From Phycisphaerales bacterium (GTDB lineage Bacteria; Planctomycetota; Phycisphaerae; Phycisphaerales; UBA1924), in NCBI GenBank assembly GCA_020831775.1, contig JAFIFZ010000036.1, forward strand, positions 123,255 to 187,254: a stretch of 64,000 nt of DNA. The letters are read 5' to 3'. Below, piece after piece: positions 59,222 to 64,000 of this stretch (its first letter is position 1; every line of letters begins with the position of its first letter). The position numbers and the translations under genes are program-made. The notes beneath the pieces are model-generated. The model saw nothing but the letters and a program-made list of their open reading frames with translations. It had not been told where the DNA came from and searched no databases.

Positions 59222-60847
59222 GTGGTCGACGCCAGCGTAAATCCGGGGCGAACGCCCCTCCGTTCGGGCGGTGTTTCTACGGTATTCTGCGTCCTCGTGG
59301 CCCTCTGCGCTGCCTCAGGCTGCGTTTCTGGACCAGTCCCGGGAGGTGACGGGGTGGAAACGACCGACCGATTCCGCCTCGTCCCGCTCGACAGGGCCGA
59401 GGCCCAGAGCGCCGAGATCCCCTCGCTGGATCCGGCGACGGGGCGGGTGCTCCTGGCCGCGGAGCACCTGGTCCACATCTTCGATCTGGACGGAGAGGGA
59501 AAGCTCCGGCCCGTCGCGGTCGTCTGGCCCGGCGCGGAGATCGACCCGGGCTACGACAACGCCGAGGTCGCCCATGTGGTTGCCGATCCGAAGGGGCGGG
59601 GCTTTGCCGCGGCGACCCTCGTCCCCGCCCGATTCGCCGAGGACCGCGGACGCGTCGTGCTGCTCGACACGCAGACCGGGGCCGTGCTCGACTGGGCGCC
59701 GACAGGGTTCAACCCCGACTGCGTGGTCTTCACCGCCGACGCTGAGCGCCTGCTGATCGCCAACGAGGGCGAGCCCGCATTCGCGCCCGCCGGCACGCCC
59801 CGTCGGCCCGACGGCTCGCGACGCGTGATCGATCCGGTCGGCTCGCTGTCCGTCGTCGAGTTGGACCTTTCGGGCCCGTCGCCCCGCATCGCGGGGACCG
59901 AGGAGATCGTGCCCTCGTTCGAGCCATCTGGCGAGATCCGCGTGCACCCCGGCGTGCCGATGGCGCGTGACTTAGAGCCCGAGTACATCGCGGTGCTCGG
60001 CGACCGGGCGTGGGTCAGCCTGCAGGAAAACAACGCGATCATGACGCTCGACGCGCGGACCGGCCTGCCGACGGCCATCCACCCGCTGGCGACGATCGAC
60101 CAGCGGATCGACCCCGGAGGACGCAAGGGCATCAACATCGACACGGTTGTGCGCTCGATGCCGATGCCCGACATGATCGCGGTCGCGGAGATCGGCGGGC
60201 GGACCGTCCTCATCACCGCCAACGAGGGCGACGACCGGGGCGACTGGGGCGACCCCGACGCGCCCCGAGGCGACCGCGCCCGAGCCGCGCGTCTCGTCGA
60301 GCTGGGCCGGATGGATCCGGACGCCGCGCGAGGCATCGAGCGACTCCGCGTCTGCGCGTTCACCGGCGACACGACGGGCGACGGGCTGATCGATGTCCCG
60401 CACGCCTTCGGGACGCGGAGCGTCAGCGTCTGGGACGCCGAGACCTTCGAGCTGATCGGCGACACCGGCAGCGCGTTCGAGGAGGAGATGGCGGCGCGCG
60501 CACCGGAATGGTTCAACGCCAACCACGGCCGCCCCGGCAGCGCCGGCGCGCGCTCGGACACGCGCGGGCCCGAGCCCGAGGGGCTCGCCTTCGCGGAGAT
60601 CGATGGCGAGCCGCTGGTCTTTGTCGGGCTGGAGCGGCCGGGGGCGGTGGCGATCGTGTCGTTGGCGGAGTTGGCGTCGCCAAAGGTTGTGGGGTTCTGT
60701 GTGAGCGCAGAGGATGGGGACTTTGCGCCCGAGGGGCTGGTGTTTGTTCCTGCGGAGGTCAGCCCGACCGGTGGTCCGCTGCTGATCGTGGCGTTCGAAG
60801 GCTCGGGAACGATCGTCGTGTACCGGATCGAGCGGGTAGGGGGATAG
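59222..60847 (+). CDS. Lipoprotein with choice-of-anchor-I (propeller) domain
   Basis: 541 residues from the GTG at 59222 (AAAGGA about 7 nt upstream); earlier in-frame codons are shadow of the divergent gene. A lipoprotein signal (STVFCVLVALCAASGC) precedes a beta-propeller-like body with the marks of the choice-of-anchor-I family: GFNPDCVVFTADAERLLIAN then EGEP, ITANEGDDRGDWGDP, and EPEGLAFAEIDGEPLVFVGL. These proteins are often anchored or secreted and are related to alkaline-phosphatase-type propellers; activity is not established. Convergent with the small membrane protein gene. Confidence 0.82.
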   Translation: MVDASVNPGRTPLRSGGVSTVFCVLVALCAASGCVSGPVPGGDGVETTDRFRLVPLDRAEAQSAEIPSLDPATGRVLLAAEHLVHIFDLDGEGKLRPVAVVWPGAEIDPGYDNAEVAHVVADPKGRGFAAATLVPARFAEDRGRVVLLDTQTGAVLDWAPTGFNPDCVVFTADAERLLIANEGEPAFAPAGTPRRPDGSRRVIDPVGSLSVVELDLSGPSPRIAGTEEIVPSFEPSGEIRVHPGVPMARDLEPEYIAVLGDRAWVSLQENNAIMTLDARTGLPTAIHPLATIDQRIDPGGRKGINIDTVVRSMPMPDMIAVAEIGGRTVLITANEGDDRGDWGDPDAPRGDRARAARLVELGRMDPDAARGIERLRVCAFTGDTTGDGLIDVPHAFGTRSVSVWDAETFELIGDTGSAFEEEMAARAPEWFNANHGRPGSAGARSDTRGPEPEGLAFAEIDGEPLVFVGLERPGAVAIVSLAELASPKVVGFCVSAEDGDFAPEGLVFVPAEVSPTGGPLLIVAFEGSGTIVVYRIERVGG

Positions 60848-60851
60848 TCCG

Positions 60852-61139
60852 TCAGCGGCCGTTGCCCGGCGCAGCGGGGTCGGTGGTGGGGCGCTCGGTC
60901 TGGGCGGCGGGCGGTTGCTCGTTTGAGCCCGCCCGCATCATGAGGACCGCGGTGGTTGCGCCGACGCACCCGCCGCAGCCTGCGCCGAGGGCGAAGCCGA
61001 TGAGCACGGCGATCGCGATGGTGCGGAGGCTGAGCACGCCCGCGACGGCGCCGAGGGCCCGCCGAGCGCCGGGGGATCGGGACGCGAGCATTCGTACGGC
61101 CCCGGCTCTTCCGATCGGTCTGTTTGGCTTGGGGCTCAT
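60852..61139 (-). CDS. Small single-helix membrane protein
   Basis: 95 residues from the ATG at 61139. A basic N-terminus leads to one long hydrophobic segment (IAIAVLIGFALGAGCGGCVG) with a CGGC motif, followed by ATTAVLMMRAG and a Pro/Thr-rich polar tail. No family is recognised and the Shine-Dalgarno is poor, so the gene is less certain than its neighbours. A reading frame of this composition is unlikely to be a mere shadow because no gene lies opposite. Confidence 0.5.
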   Translation of the reverse strand: MSPKPNRPIGRAGAVRMLASRSPGARRALGAVAGVLSLRTIAIAVLIGFALGAGCGGCVGATTAVLMMRAGSNEQPPAAQTERPTTDPAAPGNGR

Positions 61140-61314
61140 GTGGGGGGTCCGCGCCGAAGGTGAAGAGACGCTCAGGGAGGGTAGGGCATGGCGTCCGGCG
61201 GCCGGGTTTGAGGGGTGTTCTGTGGTGCGGGGCCGCATGCGCCCGGTCCGGGCGTGATCCGGCTATCCTGCCGCGGACTACCCACCAACGCCAGAGCGCA
61301 GAAGGAGCCCGCCC

Positions 61315-63342
<2,028 letters not shown>

Positions 63343-63463
63343 GCCGGGGTTGAATCTCCGGACCATCCGGGCAGGGATTGGCGGCGTAGATGAAGTGTCG
63401 ACCGGGCGGAGCGAGAGTCCGCGACGGACATACAGCCGGCGAAGCCGGCAGATGGAGACTTCT

Positions 63464-63889
63464 ATGCAGAACAAAAATGGGCTTCGCGGAGAGATCCGCC
63501 GTCGTGCCGCGACGGTGGTTTCGGTCTTCGTGCTCGGGGCTGTCGGCGTCGCGGGGAGCGGGTGCATCGCGTTGGCGGCGGGAGCCGCGGCGGGCGCGGG
63601 GACCTACGCCTATGTCCGTGGCGAGCTGAAGGAAGTGCTCGGGTCGCCGATGGACCGGACCTGGTCGGCGGTGCTCGGCGCGGCTCGCGAGCTTGAGCTC
63701 GATGTCGAGGAAGAATCCAAGGACGCGATGCGCGCCCAGCTGGACGCCAAGCGGGCCGACGGCACCAGCATCCGCATCCGGCTGATCGCAGAGAGCGAGA
63801 GCGCGACGGAGATCCGGATCCGCATCGGCGTCTTCGGGAACGAGGCGGAGTCGCGCCGGATCCTCGACGCGGTCAAGTCGCGCCTGTGA
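63464..63889 (+). CDS. DUF3568 lipoprotein
   Basis: 141 residues from the ATG at 63464, with GGAG 6 nt upstream; the frame is open further upstream without features. A basic start and hydrophobic VVSVFVLGAVGVAGSGC give a lipoprotein signal with the lipidated Cys near residue 30. The mature part matches DUF3568: ALAAGAAAGAGTYAYVRGEL, then SPMDRTWSAVLGAARELELD and IRIRIGVFGNEAESRRIL. These small envelope lipoproteins recur in planctomycetes and have no known function. Confidence 0.85.
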   Translation: MQNKNGLRGEIRRRAATVVSVFVLGAVGVAGSGCIALAAGAAAGAGTYAYVRGELKEVLGSPMDRTWSAVLGAARELELDVEEESKDAMRAQLDAKRADGTSIRIRLIAESESATEIRIRIGVFGNEAESRRILDAVKSRL

Positions 63890-63916
63890 GCTCCGGCATC
63901 GCCGCGGAATGACCGA

Positions 63917-63949
63917 CGCCCCCCCGAGCGCTCGCGGGGGCGGGTCTTT
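63917..63949 (+). terminator. Candidate terminator after the DUF3568 gene
   Basis: CGCCCCC and GGGGGCG pair around an inner CGAGCGCTCG palindrome, followed by GGTCTTT. The T run is short. Confidence 0.5.
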
Positions 63950-64000
63950 GCGGCGGGGGGGGGGGGTCAGGGGTGGCCGGTGCACATGCCGTGGGGGGGG

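Noticed and set aside
63955..64000. G12 and G8 runs at the right edge of the window
   Set aside because: They could be real or an assembly-edge artefact; being at the very end with no context, they do not support a feature.

Overview
The window looks like chromosomal DNA of a GC-rich planctomycete, most likely class Phycisphaerae. The phylum call rests on a very long surface-type protein carrying the planctomycete N-terminal LEPR-XLL motif (LEPRQLLF), a UVR-motif protein, a DUF3568 lipoprotein and many short exported proteins of no clear family. The class call is inference from general resemblance. Coding density is high and genes lie on both strands in short runs.

Layout. 1-6.7 kb: end of nuoM, nuoN, a secreted transglutaminase/esterase fusion, a membrane protein and pheA. 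7-16.7 kb: one giant LEPR-XLL repeat protein with a strong terminator. 16.8-24 kb: coiled-coil protein, RluB-type pseudouridine synthase, small lipoprotein, ACT protein, nuoB (separate from nuoMN), lipoprotein hydrolase, rpmH, rnc. 24-32.4 kb: mostly minus-strand information genes (ffh, polX with an overlapping HTH gene, recG with an overlapping DUF971 gene), then pyrF. 32.4-33.8 kb: one exported-protein gene enclosed by a 39-bp inverted repeat. 34-40.2 kb: UVR protein, a sigma-70 factor, a secreted unknown, trxB and an M28 peptidase. 40.36-43.41 kb: a visibly AT-richer four-gene operon with overlapping genes, ending next to the 3' end of a tRNA-Ser gene. 43.4-46.7 kb: two tRNA-Ser genes, a cluster of palindromic repeats, coaC, rpoZ and small genes. 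46.8-53.3 kb: Sel1-repeat protein, HTH gene with a suspicious 5' end, lipoprotein, P2-type cation ATPase. 53.4-56.4 kb: pxpBCA 5-oxoprolinase operon and a small beta-carbonic-anhydrase-like gene. 56.5-64 kb: coiled-coil membrane protein, STN-domain protein, choice-of-anchor-I lipoprotein, acs and a DUF3568 lipoprotein.

Most interesting points. (1) The four-gene island encodes a YwgA/Panacea-like winged-helix protein, a two-helix membrane protein, a PD-(D/E)XK nuclease-like protein and a TIM-barrel-like protein with a CxCxxC motif resembling tRNA-guanine transglycosylases. It is the best candidate for an undescribed, perhaps defensive, system. (2) The tetranucleotide ACGT is almost absent from the window: about eight copies by eye, three of them in that island. 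(3) Several families of palindromic repeats share GTGGCAC/GTGCCAC edges. (4) Several genes have a -10-like hexamer 5-9 nt before the start codon and no Shine-Dalgarno, suggesting leaderless mRNAs. (5) Key residues are missing in a metalloprotease-like tail of the giant protein and in RNase III.
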